Shown here piece after piece: positions 8,019 to 16,258 of a DNA stretch of 64,000 bases; position 1 is the stretch's first letter, and each line of letters starts with the position of its first letter. A program made the position numbers and the translations under genes. The notes beneath the pieces were generated by a model that was given only the letters and a program-made list of their open reading frames with translations, did no database searches and was not told where the DNA came from. The stretch comes from Chitinophaga sp. SYP-B3965 (GTDB taxonomy: Bacteria; Bacteroidota; Bacteroidia; Chitinophagales; Chitinophagaceae): NCBI RefSeq assembly GCF_009647655.1, contig NZ_WJFD01000004.1, forward strand, positions 434,001 to 498,000. Reading direction: 5' to 3'.

Positions 8019-10403
8019 ATGAGAATAGGAATTAACGGACTATTGATAGGTTTATGTTTCGCGGCAGGCCCACTGAAAGCACAGCGTGTTTTCAGTGGGG
8101 TTTACCCGCACCTGGCCATGTATAATAAAGAAGGAGAATGTGGTACCGGCGCAGTAGTGCCCTGGGCTGGAAAACTGTGGGTGATAACATATGGCCCGCA
8201 TTTACCTAAAGGTTCTTCTGATAAATTATATGAGATCTCTCCTTCTTTAACGCAAACAGTCCGCACTGAAAGCATCGGTGGTACACCTGCCAACAGGATG
8301 ATCCATAAAGAAAGCAATCAGTTGTTCATCGGGCCATATGCTATTGACGGAAAAGGAGATGTAAGGGTGATTCCTTATACTGCGATGGCAGGCCGCCATA
8401 CGGGTAATGCACGTCATTTAACAGATCCTGCCGGAAAGATATATTACGGTACCATGGAAGAAGGATTTTATGAAGTAGATGTGAAAACGCTCCAGCCAGT
8501 GATGATATCAGAAGATGGAAATACCCGGAAGAATAGTGATCTGTTACCTGGTGCACATGGCAAGGGGTTATATTCCGGACAGGGTGTAATGGTCTATTCC
8601 AATAATGGGGAACAGGGACCAAAGGCACTCACAGACTTTGATATCGAATCGGGTTCTTTGTCTGAATGGGATGGGAAGAATTGGAAAGTGGTCCGCCGTA
8701 ATCAATTTGTGGAAGTAACCGGTCCCGGTGGTATTAATGGTAACCGGAATCCTGCAACAGATCCCATCTGGGCTACCGGCTGGGATTATAAATCTGTATT
8801 GCTGGGCGTGCGTGACCAGGGAAGCTGGCATTTTTACAGGTTGCCCAAAGCGAGTCATAGTTACGATGGCGCACATGGATGGAATACAGAATGGCCAAGG
8901 ATCAGGGATATAGGCACCACACAAAAACCAGATTACCTGATGACGATGCATGGCATGTTCTGGCGTTTCCCCGGCAATTTTTCTTCTGCCAATACAGCTG
9001 GTATCCGGCCGCGTTCAGCTTATCTGAAAGTGATCGGTGATTATGCCCGCTGGAATGAGCAGCTGGTTTTTGGTTGTGATGATTCTGCGCAAAAAGAATT
9101 TCTAAATAAGCGTAAAGCGAAAGGAAGTATTGAAGGCCCGGGGCAATCCAATTCCAATCTCTGGTTCACTTCATTTGATCTGCCGGACCAATTGGGGCCC
9201 GCCACTGCTGAAGGTGCTATTTGGGTGAAGGAAGAAGTGAAAGCCAATACACCTTCCGATCCTTTCCTGTTTGCCGGCTGGGCGCATCGCTCTGCATGGA
9301 TACAGAACAATGGAACGGTACCGGTGCAATTTACTTTTGAAACAGATAAAGGAAACGGAAGCTGGGTTAAAACCCAAACTGTTACGGTATCCCAGGGGGC
9401 TGCCATCCCGGTTTTATTTCCGGCCACTATGCCCGGCGAATGGATCCGTGTAAGAACGAATGTGGCTACGAATGCTACCCTCCAGTTCTATTATGCGGCA
9501 AATGATACACGCAGCACAACACCTGCGGCCATGTTCAATGGCCTCAGCAAAGTAACAGGTGATGCAGCTACGCAGGGTTTATTGTATGCCCTGGGTGATG
9601 ATCATCGTACACTGGGGCTTAGCACAACTGCCGGTTATTATGAACTGGATGAGAAAATGACGTTGGCAAAAAAAGAAGATGCGGTTACGGATCAATTCAT
9701 CAAAAGCAAGTTCGCTATTCCTGAACAGGCTGTGATCGTGGAAGAGGCATCTATGCTGATAGTAGATGATAAAGGCCGCCGCTGGCGTTTGCCAAAAGGT
9801 AACGAAGCTTTTACAGGACTTCAGTTGCGTGTTTGCAGAGAAGTGGCTACGGAGCGTGATCTGTTCAACTGCCAGGGCACATTTTACGAGCTGCCTGCTG
9901 AGAACGCAGATGGATATGCCAAGATCCGGCCGGTATCTTCCCATTCTTTCCGGATCGCGGATTACGCTTCCTACAGAGGGCTGCTGATCCTTACCGGAAT
10001 AGATGCGCAGGTGAAAGGGAATGATCATCTTATCTATTCCAATGATGGAAAGGCTGCGGTATGGGCTGGTGTGATAGATGATCTATGGAAGATGGGTAAA
10101 CCCACAGGACATGGCGGGCCATGGAAGGATACGGAAGTAAAGAACGGTACGCCATCTGATCCTTACCTGATCGGTTTTTATGATGACCGCAGTTTGAAAT
10201 TATCGCATGCTGCAAAACAACCTGTTGTTTTTACGATCGAAGTAGATCCTGTTGGTACTGGTGAATGGATGAAATATAAAACAGTAACGGTGAAACCGGG
10301 AGAAACCTTTAACCATCATTTCCCGGCTGGCATCCAGGCCCGCTGGATCAGATTCAGCAGTAATGGCGATTGCAGGGCAACTGCTTTGCTTGAATATAAA
10401 TAG
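8019..10403 (+). CDS. Secreted protein with two copies of a C-terminal repeat domain, function unknown
   Basis: A 794-residue exported protein (signal peptide MRIGINGLLIGLCFAAGPLKA) that I cannot assign to a named family. Residues about 25-400 contain short repeated strand-turn segments such as GKLWVITYGPH, GKIYYGTMEEGFYEVDVKT and DYLMTMHGMFWRF, suggesting a beta-propeller-like fold. A segment of about 90 residues occurs twice, at about 406-500 and 705-794. Both copies have NTPSDPF/NGTPSDPY, then a basic/aromatic strand, V.FT.E.D...G.W, a TVTV.G turn, a FPA turn and WIR, so the copies look like an internal duplication. The gene lies directly between susD and the flavinylation-motif gene (one base after its stop). 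A substrate-binding or hydrolytic role is possible but unproven. Confidence 0.75.
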   Translation: MRIGINGLLIGLCFAAGPLKAQRVFSGVYPHLAMYNKEGECGTGAVVPWAGKLWVITYGPHLPKGSSDKLYEISPSLTQTVRTESIGGTPANRMIHKESNQLFIGPYAIDGKGDVRVIPYTAMAGRHTGNARHLTDPAGKIYYGTMEEGFYEVDVKTLQPVMISEDGNTRKNSDLLPGAHGKGLYSGQGVMVYSNNGEQGPKALTDFDIESGSLSEWDGKNWKVVRRNQFVEVTGPGGINGNRNPATDPIWATGWDYKSVLLGVRDQGSWHFYRLPKASHSYDGAHGWNTEWPRIRDIGTTQKPDYLMTMHGMFWRFPGNFSSANTAGIRPRSAYLKVIGDYARWNEQLVFGCDDSAQKEFLNKRKAKGSIEGPGQSNSNLWFTSFDLPDQLGPATAEGAIWVKEEVKANTPSDPFLFAGWAHRSAWIQNNGTVPVQFTFETDKGNGSWVKTQTVTVSQGAAIPVLFPATMPGEWIRVRTNVATNATLQFYYAANDTRSTTPAAMFNGLSKVTGDAATQGLLYALGDDHRTLGLSTTAGYYELDEKMTLAKKEDAVTDQFIKSKFAIPEQAVIVEEASMLIVDDKGRRWRLPKGNEAFTGLQLRVCREVATERDLFNCQGTFYELPAENADGYAKIRPVSSHSFRIADYASYRGLLILTGIDAQVKGNDHLIYSNDGKAAVWAGVIDDLWKMGKPTGHGGPWKDTEVKNGTPSDPYLIGFYDDRSLKLSHAAKQPVVFTIEVDPVGTGEWMKYKTVTVKPGETFNHHFPAGIQARWIRFSSNGDCRATALLEYK

Positions 10404-10404
10404 T

Positions 10405-11388
10405 ATGCGGAACGTTCTCTTAGTGATCTTATTATTTTCTGGTGGTCTTGCTTATGGGCAGGAAAGGAATGTACGTGTGTATGATTCCTTAAAACTCGCG
10501 CTGGATGATAATGGCAGGCCCTTGTATTTCTTCCGGAACATTTATACACCGGTTTGTAATACGGGAGAATGCAAACCTGTTTATATCAATTTTTTCTGGG
10601 ACCTGCTGGGGAACTATACCCGCTTCACCATGCCGGCAAATGAAGTACTGACTAAAACAGATCACCGGGAATTCCAGGAGAAGGACTATGCTAAATTGCA
10701 GGAGATCATTGCCAAAGAAACATCCATCTTTTCAGAGTTGAAAATGGAAGACCTGGTGGTGAAAGGCACGGAGAAGATATCAGACTCTGTAGATGTGAAA
10801 ACGGGTGCTACACTTAAAACGATCAAAAATGAAGTGATAGAGGGGGCTGTTTTTACCTGTTATACACTCTGGCATCTTGCGCATGGAAAAACGACAGATG
10901 AGATCCGAAGCATCACAGAAACATTGGCGGATGCTTCCTTACTGCATAGTTTCCTGCAAAGCAATAATCATCATTATCAGTATTGGGCAATGGATAAAGT
11001 GATCAATGCCAAAGGGCATGTTACGGCTGCTTATGAAGCAGATATTGTCCGGATCATTGAAGGGAATAATATTTTCACTGCCAGGTATGCCTTGCAAAAG
11101 GCAAACAGCAGTTTTTTTGCCGGGCGGCAACTGTGGCTTTGGGAAACGGCTGATAAGGCGGTATATCCATTGCAAATGGCCATCTATAAAAAAATGGCAG
11201 GCCTGGTGCTCACTGATGCGGTAGCCCTGAAAGTGGCTAAAGCACTCACAACCGGGAACCAGGAGCAAGTGAAGAGCAAACTGGAGATCCTTGCTGCGCA
11301 GCCTGCACTATCACAAACTGTAAAAAGACAACTGGGACCATTTGCAAAAGACATCCAGCAAATGGAACATAAAAAACATTCAAACTGA
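10405..11388 (+). CDS. Secreted protein with an ApbE-type flavinylation motif (predicted covalent FMN carrier)
   Basis: A 327-residue exported protein starting at 10405 (MRNVLLVILLFSGGLAYGQ); an upstream in-frame Met would overlap the preceding gene. Residues 130-136 read DVKTGAT, fitting the D-x-x-[S/T]-G-A-[S/T] sequence to which ApbE attaches FMN, with Thr136 as the expected acceptor. The next segment (GAVFTCYTLWHLAHG) is hydrophobic, as in FMN-binding domains. A CNTGEC pair (Cys51, Cys56) lies upstream, and the C-terminal half (about 165-320) looks helical and repeat-like. An ApbE gene and a secreted FAD oxidoreductase follow in the same transcript, which supports the idea that it is a flavinylated electron carrier. 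Overall family not recognised. Confidence 0.7.
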   Translation: MRNVLLVILLFSGGLAYGQERNVRVYDSLKLALDDNGRPLYFFRNIYTPVCNTGECKPVYINFFWDLLGNYTRFTMPANEVLTKTDHREFQEKDYAKLQEIIAKETSIFSELKMEDLVVKGTEKISDSVDVKTGATLKTIKNEVIEGAVFTCYTLWHLAHGKTTDEIRSITETLADASLLHSFLQSNNHHYQYWAMDKVINAKGHVTAAYEADIVRIIEGNNIFTARYALQKANSSFFAGRQLWLWETADKAVYPLQMAIYKKMAGLVLTDAVALKVAKALTTGNQEQVKSKLEILAAQPALSQTVKRQLGPFAKDIQQMEHKKHSN

Positions 11389-11389
11389 A

Positions 11390-13177
11390 ATGGACATGAA
11401 ACGAAATCTGGTAATTCTTTTTCTCTTCTTCACACTCCATACCGTTGCACAGCAACACGTATATGTAGAAGCGGAATCCTTTGAAAGCAAAGGCGGCTGG
11501 GTGGTAGATCAGCAATCATTTGTCGTGATCGGATCTTCCTACCTCATGGCACATGGAATGGGCAAACCCGTAAAAGATGCGAGTACCACGGTAACATTTC
11601 CTTCAAAAGGAAAATACCGGATGTGGGTGAGAACGAAAGACTGGGCGCCATTTCCTACGGGCCCGGGTAAGTTCACGTTATGGCTGGACGGGAAACAGGC
11701 CGGGCAGGTATTTGGTGAAAGCGGGGATGTAAACTGGAAATGGTATGACGCCGGTATGGTAGATATCAAAAATGAAAAGGTGCAGCTGACAATGAAGGAC
11801 CTGACCGGATTTAATGGCCGTTGTGATGCGATACTTTTTACCGATGCCGCTAAATTCACGCCACCGAATAAACTGGAAGAATTAAATGCCTTACGCCGGA
11901 AGCTATTACATGAATCCACAGCACCCACAGAAGGTGGTCACTTTGATCTTGTAGTGATAGGTGGTGGGATAGCCGGCACCTGTGCAGCCATCTCTGCAGC
12001 CCGTATGGGTTTGAAAACTGCGCTTATCCAGGACAGGCCAGTGCTGGGAGGGAATAACAGTTCCGAGGTAAGGGTACACCTGATGGGAGATGTTGATAAG
12101 AATCATTATCCTAAACTGGGCCGTATTGTAAGAGAAATGGACAACGGAGATCCCGGTAACGGAAATCCTGATGCAAAGGAATATGGAGATGCCAGAAAGA
12201 TCCAGATCGTAAAAGCAGAAAAGAACCTTACGCTGTTCCTCAATACCCATGTGTATAAACTGGAAAAGGAAAAAGATAAGATCATTGCTGTTACAGGGCG
12301 GGATATTTCAACGAATAAAGAAACGCGTTTTACCGGCACTTACTTTTCAGATTGTACGGGTGATGGTACGGTGGGGTATTTGGCTGGTGCAGATTTTCGT
12401 ATGGGCAGAGAAAGTAAAGCTGAAACAGGCGAATCCCTTGCAGCAGAAAAATCTGATGATTTTACACTGGGTACTTCTAACCTCTGGGCTTCCGTGGAAA
12501 AAGATACTGTTTCTGCTTTCCCTGAAACACCCTGGGCCATGCAATTCTCAGACGAATATCATATAGACCAGTTTAGATCAGATTGGGAATGGGAAACCGG
12601 GTTCGGTAATTTCAATACGATCACCGATGCAGAAAAGATCCGCGATCATAACCTGCGCGCCATCTTTGGTAACTGGTCTTATCTGAAAAAGAGCAAGGCA
12701 GATAAATTTGGAAAACATGAACTGGCATGGGTTGCCTATATCGGTGGCAAAAGGGAATCGCGGCGGATCATTGGTGATCACATCCTCACACAGATGGATA
12801 TCCAGGAAGGTAAGTTATATCCTGATGGCAGTGTAACCGCCACCTGGACCATTGACCTGCATTTCCCGGATGCGAAAAACAGTAAGTACTTTGAAGGGCA
12901 GGAGTTTTTTGCAAGCACCAAACACATCAAGGTAGCACCTTACACTATTCCTTACCGTTGCCTTTATTCCAGGAATATCAGTAATCTGTTCATGGCAGGC
13001 CGTAATATCAGCACTACGCACGTAGCATTTGGCAGTACACGTGTAATGCGTACCTGTGGCATGATGGGAGAAGTGGTAGGCTTTGCGGCTTCAGTGGCTA
13101 AGAAATATAATACCACACCAAGAAATGTTTACGCGCAACATTTACCGGAACTCATGAATATCCTGAAAGGTGAATAA
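11390..13177 (+). CDS. Secreted FAD-dependent oxidoreductase with N-terminal carbohydrate-binding-like domain
   Basis: A 595-residue exported enzyme (signal peptide MDMKRNLVILFLFFTLHTVA). Residues about 22-150 form a beta-rich module (VYVEAESFESKGGWVVD; YRMWVRTKDW; KFTLWLDGK) like the golvesin/xanthan-lyase-type domains linked to secreted sugar enzymes. From about 185 a Rossmann FAD-binding fold begins (DLVVIGGGIAGTCAAISAAR, then RPVLGGNNSSEVRVH), typical of the FAD-dependent oxidoreductase family PF12831. The C-terminal segment NLFMAGRNISTTHVAFGSTR is the usual FAD-closing motif. The start lies one base after the previous stop, and the end overlaps apbE by eight bases. It probably oxidises a small or sugar-like substrate outside the cytoplasm; substrate unknown. 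Confidence 0.85.
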   Translation: MDMKRNLVILFLFFTLHTVAQQHVYVEAESFESKGGWVVDQQSFVVIGSSYLMAHGMGKPVKDASTTVTFPSKGKYRMWVRTKDWAPFPTGPGKFTLWLDGKQAGQVFGESGDVNWKWYDAGMVDIKNEKVQLTMKDLTGFNGRCDAILFTDAAKFTPPNKLEELNALRRKLLHESTAPTEGGHFDLVVIGGGIAGTCAAISAARMGLKTALIQDRPVLGGNNSSEVRVHLMGDVDKNHYPKLGRIVREMDNGDPGNGNPDAKEYGDARKIQIVKAEKNLTLFLNTHVYKLEKEKDKIIAVTGRDISTNKETRFTGTYFSDCTGDGTVGYLAGADFRMGRESKAETGESLAAEKSDDFTLGTSNLWASVEKDTVSAFPETPWAMQFSDEYHIDQFRSDWEWETGFGNFNTITDAEKIRDHNLRAIFGNWSYLKKSKADKFGKHELAWVAYIGGKRESRRIIGDHILTQMDIQEGKLYPDGSVTATWTIDLHFPDAKNSKYFEGQEFFASTKHIKVAPYTIPYRCLYSRNISNLFMAGRNISTTHVAFGSTRVMRTCGMMGEVVGFAASVAKKYNTTPRNVYAQHLPELMNILKGE

Positions 13178-14120
13178 CCTGCTGCTGTTCTTATGTGCAT
13201 GGGGTGTTTTTAATACGCCTGAAGTGAGTTTTGAAGGTGCAGCACAGGGAACTACCTACCACATCCGTTATATGGATGCGGATCAGCGTAACCTGCAGAT
13301 ACAAGTTGATTCAATACTGGCAGACATAGATAAATGCCTGTCTACTTACCGGACTGACTCCGATATCTCGATCTTTAACCAGTTCGGGGCCTTTCGGTTT
13401 CAGTCCGTTCATTTTTACCCGGTGCTGCAAAAGGCCTATGAAGTTTATAAGGCTACCAATGGTGCTTTTGATCCCACCATTATGCCATTGGCGGAAGCTT
13501 ACCGAAAAGGCAAAACCACCGGTAAACCCTGGTTACACCAGGTAGATTCTCTCCTGCAGTATGTAGGGTTTCAATACATTACTTTTGATAAAGAAACGGT
13601 GCAGCGATCAAAAGAACATGTACGGCTGGATCCTGATGGTATTGCACAGGGATATACGGTGGATGTTATCGCGGCTTTCCTGGAAAGCAAAGGGATCGTT
13701 GATTACGTAGTGGAAGTGGGAGGAGAACTTCGCTGTACAAATGCAAGAACGGTTAGGATTGAAGATCCCACACATCCTGACAGCCGTATGGCGGTCCTGA
13801 AACTGAAAGATCGTTCTATGACCACCGCCGCGAATTACAATGATCATTATTCCGCCGGAGGGCAAACCTTTAACCATATCCTGCATCCCAAAAAAGGTAT
13901 AGCCCCGCCGGACGCTTTATTAAGTGTAACTATTATTGCCGCAGACTGCATAACGGCAGATGCCTATGACACAGCATGTATGGTGCTGGGATTAGAAGGA
14001 ACCAAAAAACTACTGGCAGAACATCCGGAGCTGGATGCTTATCTCGTGTACCGGGAAACGGATGGTACATTGAAAGTGTTTATGACGGAAGGTGTGAAAC
14101 GGATGCTGATCTTGCCTTAA
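13170..14120 (+). CDS. apbE: FAD:protein FMN transferase (ApbE)
   Basis: A 316-residue ApbE homologue using a GTG start that overlaps the end of the FAD oxidoreductase gene by eight bases. It follows the family: a hydrophobic N-terminus (export signal), GTTYHIRY, LSTYRTDSDISIFN, GAFDPTI, a PDGIAQGYTVD block, VEVGGELRC, SMTTAANY, an HILHPKKG block and ADAYDTAC with the metal/FAD-binding Asp and Thr. ApbE splits FAD and links FMN to a Ser/Thr in a D-x-x-[S/T]-G-A-[S/T] site of exported proteins. Two usual residues differ: Asp is replaced by His in HILHP, and the common GGIAKG is DGIAQG. The obvious target is the product of 10405-11388 in the same operon. Confidence 0.92.
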   Translation: MNNLLLFLCAWGVFNTPEVSFEGAAQGTTYHIRYMDADQRNLQIQVDSILADIDKCLSTYRTDSDISIFNQFGAFRFQSVHFYPVLQKAYEVYKATNGAFDPTIMPLAEAYRKGKTTGKPWLHQVDSLLQYVGFQYITFDKETVQRSKEHVRLDPDGIAQGYTVDVIAAFLESKGIVDYVVEVGGELRCTNARTVRIEDPTHPDSRMAVLKLKDRSMTTAANYNDHYSAGGQTFNHILHPKKGIAPPDALLSVTIIAADCITADAYDTACMVLGLEGTKKLLAEHPELDAYLVYRETDGTLKVFMTEGVKRMLILP

Positions 14121-14137
14121 TTCCTTATATTGCTTAT

Positions 14138-14527
14138 ATGGATAACCGCAGTATGCCTTCCGCTACCATCATCCCGGTATTGGGTTACAAAGATGTCAGT
14201 AATGCTATCGCATGGCTATGCCGGACATTTGGTTTTAAAGAACGCTGGCGTGCAGGTGATCATCGTGCGCAGCTGGCTTTCGGAAACGGGGCTATTGCTG
14301 TAAATGATCAGCCGGGCCAGATCAGTAACCTGATGGTGCGGGTACCTTATGTAGATGCCCATTATGAACATGCACTGGCTGCCGGTGCGCAGATCATTCA
14401 CCCGCCGGCGGATTATCCTTATGGGGAACGCCAGTATACAGTAGTGGACCCTGGTGGTCATTTCTGGACTTTTACGGAGTCCATTGATGATCTGCTTCCT
14501 GAAGACTGGGGTGGGGTAACCTCTTAG
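14138..14527 (+). CDS. VOC (glyoxalase/bleomycin-resistance) superfamily protein
   Basis: A 129-residue cytoplasmic protein. ATIIPVLGYKDVSNAIAWLC followed by FGFKERW is the typical first beta-alpha-beta unit of the vicinal oxygen chelate fold. The second unit has LMVRVPYVDAHYEHALAAGA, and it ends with GERQYTVVDPGGHFWTFTES, where family members carry metal or substrate ligands. It lies 17 bases after apbE, so it is probably the last gene of the redox SusCD operon. It may act on the imported or oxidised product, but members of this family have many activities and I cannot name a reaction. Confidence 0.8.
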   Translation: MDNRSMPSATIIPVLGYKDVSNAIAWLCRTFGFKERWRAGDHRAQLAFGNGAIAVNDQPGQISNLMVRVPYVDAHYEHALAAGAQIIHPPADYPYGERQYTVVDPGGHFWTFTESIDDLLPEDWGGVTS

Positions 14528-14593
14528 TTGTATTAGAAAATCCTTAACTTTTATTGCCTTTGTTTTTGCCTAATATGTGTCAAAACATACCCT

Positions 14594-15742
14594 ATGCGAT
14601 TGACAATAGCATTATTACTGGTCATTAGTACAAGAGTTGCGGCGCAGGATAATAAGGATCTTTCTATATCCATAAACAACAAAGAAGAGTTTACTATTTC
14701 CGGAAAGATAGATGGCATAGGTAATGCAAAGGTATTCCTGGGTAATAAGCCGAATGGTTATTCCGGTGCTTTTAAAGTACGGTATTTTGATTCCTGCATG
14801 AGCGTCAATGATCACTTTACTTTTAAGGGACATGTTGATGAGTTGGCTTTCTATTCAATTGAAGTGCCCGGTAAATCCAAAGGTTGGTTTTACTTTATCG
14901 TGGAAAATAAGGAGATTAAAATAGTTGGCAATAGAGATTCTTTATATAGATCCACCATTACAGGTTCTCCGCAATCTGATACTTACATACGTTACCTAAA
15001 AGAAGTCTACGCCCCGCTTGTTCTTGAAGTTAGGGTATATCATGAGAGGGTTGACAGCCTGAGAGCGGCAGGCGATACGGCAGAGATGAGAAGAGTGTCA
15101 GATGAGATCATCAAGCCCTATAACAGGAGAATGGAGGCTAATATGTGCCGGTTCGTTGAGGAGTATCCTTCTAATTTCGGTGCACTGGCTGCATTAAAAA
15201 ACTTTGTCAATTTCATACCGCTTGATACGGCAAAGAAATACTTCTTAAAGCTTTCCGATGAAATAAGGCAAAATCCGGTGGGTAGAAAACTCAAGTATCG
15301 GCTTTTTGATTATCCGGAATTGATCAGTAAGAAAAAACCGATGCCTAATTTTTCTATGCGGGACACGCTGGGTGGCATCCGGCGCATTGCTGAATTCCGT
15401 GGAAAGTATGTGCTGTTGGATTTTTGGGCCAGTTGGTGTGGACCCTGCCTGGATGAACTGCCGCAAGTTAAAAGGATAGATAGCCTATATGGCGCAAAGG
15501 GGTTACAGGTGGTAGGTATCTCTTTGGATACAAAAAAAGATCTCTGGAAAAAGGCTATCATCGCAAATGGCATTACCTGGGTGAACCTGTCTGATCTGGA
15601 AGGATCGGATGGTAAATTATATACACTATTGAACATCACCTATATCCCCACTAAATATTTGCTGGATAGGGAAGGAAATATCGTTTTGAAAGAAGCTTCG
15701 CTTACAGCAATAGAAAAATTCCTGGAAGAGGTGGATGAGTAG
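14594..15742 (+). CDS. TlpA-like exported thioredoxin-fold protein with N-terminal DUF4369-like domain
   Basis: A 382-residue exported protein (signal peptide MRLTIALLLVISTRVAAQ). Residues about 30-130 (EFTISGKIDGIGNAKVFLGN) resemble the DUF4369 beta domain often joined to thioredoxins in Bacteroidota. A helical linker spans about 135-245. The C-terminal domain has FRGKYVLLDFWASWCGPC with the redox pair Cys282/Cys285, then VVGISLDTKKDLWKKAI and the cis-proline strand ITYIPTKYLLD. It should reduce or shuffle disulfides in the periplasm, for example in cytochrome c or cell-envelope maturation. It stands 66 bp after the VOC gene and may have its own promoter. Confidence 0.88.
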   Translation: MRLTIALLLVISTRVAAQDNKDLSISINNKEEFTISGKIDGIGNAKVFLGNKPNGYSGAFKVRYFDSCMSVNDHFTFKGHVDELAFYSIEVPGKSKGWFYFIVENKEIKIVGNRDSLYRSTITGSPQSDTYIRYLKEVYAPLVLEVRVYHERVDSLRAAGDTAEMRRVSDEIIKPYNRRMEANMCRFVEEYPSNFGALAALKNFVNFIPLDTAKKYFLKLSDEIRQNPVGRKLKYRLFDYPELISKKKPMPNFSMRDTLGGIRRIAEFRGKYVLLDFWASWCGPCLDELPQVKRIDSLYGAKGLQVVGISLDTKKDLWKKAIIANGITWVNLSDLEGSDGKLYTLLNITYIPTKYLLDREGNIVLKEASLTAIEKFLEEVDE

Positions 15743-15793
15743 GCTCCACTGGCATGAAGATTGTCCCCTAACGGTAACCAAACTATTCATGCC

Positions 15794-16201
15794 ATGAACA
15801 GCTTAAAGATAGAACACATCAACCCGGACGGATTAATTAAAAATCCGGCTTTTACTAATGTTGTTACCGTTCAGGGTAATGCAAAAACAATCTACATTGG
15901 GGAAATAAATGCCAACAATGCTGCCGGGGAAGTCATCGGTAAAGGTGATCTGAAAGTGCAGGCAGAACAGGTAATGAAGAATATTGAAACAGCTTTACAT
16001 GCTGCCGGTGCAGATTGGGAGAACCTGATAAAATGGACCATATACCTCGTGCATGGGCAGGACATACAACCAGGATTTGAGGCTTTTCAGAAGTTCTGGG
16101 GAAAGCGGCCTAACCCACCATTAATAACAGTGTTGTTTGTTCCTGCGCTGGGACGGCCTGAACATTTACTGGGTATAGAAGCTATAGCTGTTGTGCCTTA
16201 A
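15794..16201 (+). CDS. RidA-family (YjgF/YER057c/UK114) protein
   Basis: A 135-residue cytoplasmic protein of the Rid family, trimeric enamine/imine deaminases that remove reactive intermediates from PLP enzymes. Seen are AFTNVVTVQGNAKTIYIGEI near the start, the conserved helix QAEQVMKNIETALHAAGADW, and the end PPLITVLFVPALGRPEHLLG followed by IEAIAVV. The canonical active-site Arg of RidA usually sits in an R.A/VEV context; here the equivalent end reads PALGRPEHLLGIEA, so the exact subfamily is open. A strong bidirectional terminator follows immediately. Confidence 0.88.
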   Translation: MNSLKIEHINPDGLIKNPAFTNVVTVQGNAKTIYIGEINANNAAGEVIGKGDLKVQAEQVMKNIETALHAAGADWENLIKWTIYLVHGQDIQPGFEAFQKFWGKRPNPPLITVLFVPALGRPEHLLGIEAIAVVP

Positions 16202-16205
16202 TAAA

Positions 16206-16233
16206 AAAGGGCTGGCCAATTGGCCAGCCCTTT
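16206..16233. terminator. Bidirectional rho-independent terminator
   Basis: A perfect 28-bp palindrome with 14-base arms (AAAGGGCTGGCCAA / TTGGCCAGCCCTTT) flanked by an A-run on the left and a short T-run on the right. It sits between the convergent RidA and SusD genes and can stop transcription from both sides. Confidence 0.9.
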
Positions 16234-16258
16234 CTGTAGATGTGAATATGAAGGCTAA

